DNA of 14,633 nt from contig CAJFUH010000189.1 in the NCBI GenBank assembly GCA_904420155.1, positions 1 through 14,633 of the forward strand, written 5' to 3'. The position numbers and the translations under genes were made by a program. Positions within the stretch are counted from its first letter, which is position 1. Every line of letters begins with the position of its first letter. Shown in pieces: positions 14,201 through 14,633 of the stretch. The DNA comes from an uncultured Clostridia bacterium (lineage in GTDB: Bacteria > Bacillota > Clostridia > Oscillospirales > Acutalibacteraceae). Below the pieces are notes generated by a model that was given only the letters and a program-made list of their open reading frames with translations, was not told where the DNA came from and did no database searches.

Positions 14201-14633
14201 CCAATTTTGACGGTGCCCTGGATTTGAGGAACCTGTATATCCAGGACTATACGGGCCTGGAATATATCCAGGCGGATACCATCAATTTGACAGGTTCCCA
14301 TTTGGACGCGGTGCAACAGGGGACCTTTAACAGCAATGTAAAGCATATTATTCTCAAAGACAGCGCATCCTTAACATATATTTATTTTGATGCGTTTAAG
14401 GGGAGTTCTACCACTTCTATTGATATCAGCGGATGTTCCGCCTTACAGGTGATAGGTCTGAACGATTCGGAACTGGAAACCATAGAATACGGCGAGACAT
14501 CTACTTTTTCCAATGTGGTTTCCGTAGATTTGTCCGGCTCCCGGTTTGACCTCAGCGAGGGCACTCCTGAAAAAGAGTTTGCAGAAGCGATGGCCGAGCT
14601 TACCTCAGGAAAAGAGGACATAGAAACTGTTGA
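11272..14633 (+). CDS. Secreted GH85 endo-beta-N-acetylglucosaminidase, 3' end cut off
   Basis: This enzyme cuts the GlcNAc-GlcNAc core of N-linked glycans outside the cell. At least 1,120 codons are open and the frame runs off the window. The start is preceded by AAAGGAGAG about 6 bases upstream. A signal peptide covers about 1-31, ending TAMA before G32. The GH85 catalytic domain (about 50-390) contains GFDGYFINQEE with the family's Asn-x-Glu pair: N233 positions the substrate N-acetyl group and E235 is the acid/base. A beta-sandwich region follows (about 440-655) with the PSWQWW motif (495-500) found in this family. Two fibronectin-III-like modules (about 663-750 and 752-855) and an Ig-like stretch (about 857-945) come next. 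From about 956 a leucine-rich-repeat region starts with the cap FPDPVLLEAVK and repeats such as DLRNLYIQDYTGLEYI. Any cell-wall anchor would lie beyond the window. The AraC gene is divergent. Confidence 0.9.
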   Translation, partial: MSKKNLKRAGCFVLSSVLAMSSLFTGMTAMAGPMSEEFLGDGARAKAQPHFSGYRVLQMKNWSEETDPYADMMRARVPLQERNEAFAATQANPELASDAEVMLMQGDYGNSGFNSTLYNNRFSEHCLNFWQYVDYFSPWHGAETVGTPTQPDDPIVQDTTGRDFEYGLLNIPNPAYTNAAHKNGVKSIGCIFLPRTGQPSADMLEQDENGGFPVADKLIEIAEYYGFDGYFINQEESIPSENVKIYKQFTKYLIDHGLYLQWYDSLKPSGSLSYQNELNENNATFIQDTEYGLGKVNSSLFVNYDWFRSSGGETKADKSLRYAADNGIDPFTEVFFGVEANQGKFSGSHGSALHLDYIYQPGTKNLRGSVALFTPSDYYQRGLDDDLSISAGEIPLFQQKEYQWMIDERERMYFSGVMEDPTDTGKKDGYSREDVGVRNASGWVGVADFASERSVINGTTFHTEFNTGHGMQYFQDGEVSNSNEWTNINLQDIMPSWQWWIDSEGSKLDVDFDYGPTYVRNDVNGNPIEAPFTQIGAYDGGSSLAVHGTLDAENFLHLYKTDLSVTDSTSLSVTYNKTSETDDSKMELGVIFKSSPETVVTFHVPSANQKTDGWVTKQISLGDYAGEEIAAMGLVFQNGGTAIENYQMNIGALSVTDGQSYTPEAPTGLKVDTAYDTKEMVIRWDLEDYNTVDRYHVYATLSNGQRMFMGGIYDDVYYIKSTYGEEDVVKVEVTAVGKDGSESEPISTEYRYSDNVSNISVKEEVSPSGMVMEAENAGYLDVSWENPNVEYQELKLSVSPLYTGEDTAYTTTVPAGETSARIMVPRGHGEHYNLSISTVFEDGTESQPILYKGKLKDVYCDPIDPECVVFDGNQVSFRCLYAQDWWKMTGYVGGEEVFHYIRNIAGQGHIERKVQLPGEQGLLEIVVEDYTGIKSEPAYFHYGKKPADIEVNEETFPDPVLLEAVKTQIGETAEDLANFDGALDLRNLYIQDYTGLEYIQADTINLTGSHLDAVQQGTFNSNVKHIILKDSASLTYIYFDAFKGSSTTSIDISGCSALQVIGLNDSELETIEYGETSTFSNVVSVDLSGSRFDLSEGTPEKEFAEAMAELTSGKEDIETV

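Noticed and set aside
13276..14621. Minus-strand frames of 178, 91, 64 and 79 codons at the right end
   Set aside because: All are shadows of the GH85 C-terminal modules.
1..14633. CRISPR array, tRNA or rRNA genes, transposase or attachment site
   Set aside because: I saw no regularly spaced direct repeats, no cloverleaf with a CCA end, no rRNA-like blocks and no transposase or integrase motif on either strand.

Overview
The window looks like chromosomal DNA of a spore-forming Clostridia, most likely a gut member of the Oscillospiraceae/Ruminococcaceae type. Four things point there: a YpeB spore-germination protein, strong Gram-positive ribosome binding sites (GGAGG-type) before nearly every gene, a YesM/YesN-type two-component pair, and a secreted GH85 endo-beta-N-acetylglucosaminidase. 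Base composition is about half GC by eye, with AT-rich intergenic regions. The taxonomic placement is inference; no rRNA or tRNA is present to confirm it.

Layout. 1-301: gene-free, with a chain of hairpins ending in a strong terminator. 302-2293 (minus): a three-gene operon in the order GntR/YtrA-type regulator, ABC ATPase, ABC membrane protein. The genes overlap by 14 and 4 bases, and a near-consensus promoter (TTGACA-17-TATAGT) is overlapped by a perfect inverted repeat, which suggests autorepression. 2610-3968 (plus): ypeB, alone, with no sleB beside it. A bidirectional terminator at 3985-4020 separates it from the convergent genes. 4057-6676 (minus): YesM-type sensor kinase and YesN-type AraC response regulator, overlapping by 26 bases. 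6870-7931 (minus): zinc alcohol dehydrogenase. 7932-8557: a long gap with two minus-strand terminator-like structures and one doubtful 86-codon ORF. 8558-9865 (minus): MFS transporter of the GlpT/OPA-like type with its own good promoter. 10107-10988 (minus): AraC-type regulator with an N-terminal cupin. 11272 to the window end (plus, cut off): secreted multidomain GH85 enzyme, divergent from the AraC gene.

How they may work together. The right half (AraC regulator, MFS carrier, dehydrogenase, secreted GH85) has the look of a carbohydrate-use region. GH85 enzymes cut the chitobiose core of N-glycans and release oligosaccharides. The divergent AraC gene shares a 283-base intergenic region with it that holds a perfect 9-base inverted repeat, so it is the obvious candidate regulator. 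Whether the transporter and dehydrogenase handle products of this enzyme is not shown by the sequence. The YesMN pair has no ABC sugar transporter next to it in this window, so its target is unknown.

No undescribed system can be proven here. The most useful leads are the modular GH85 protein with its leucine-rich C-terminal part, the AraC/GH85 divergent control region, the hairpin chain at the left edge, and the isolated ypeB.
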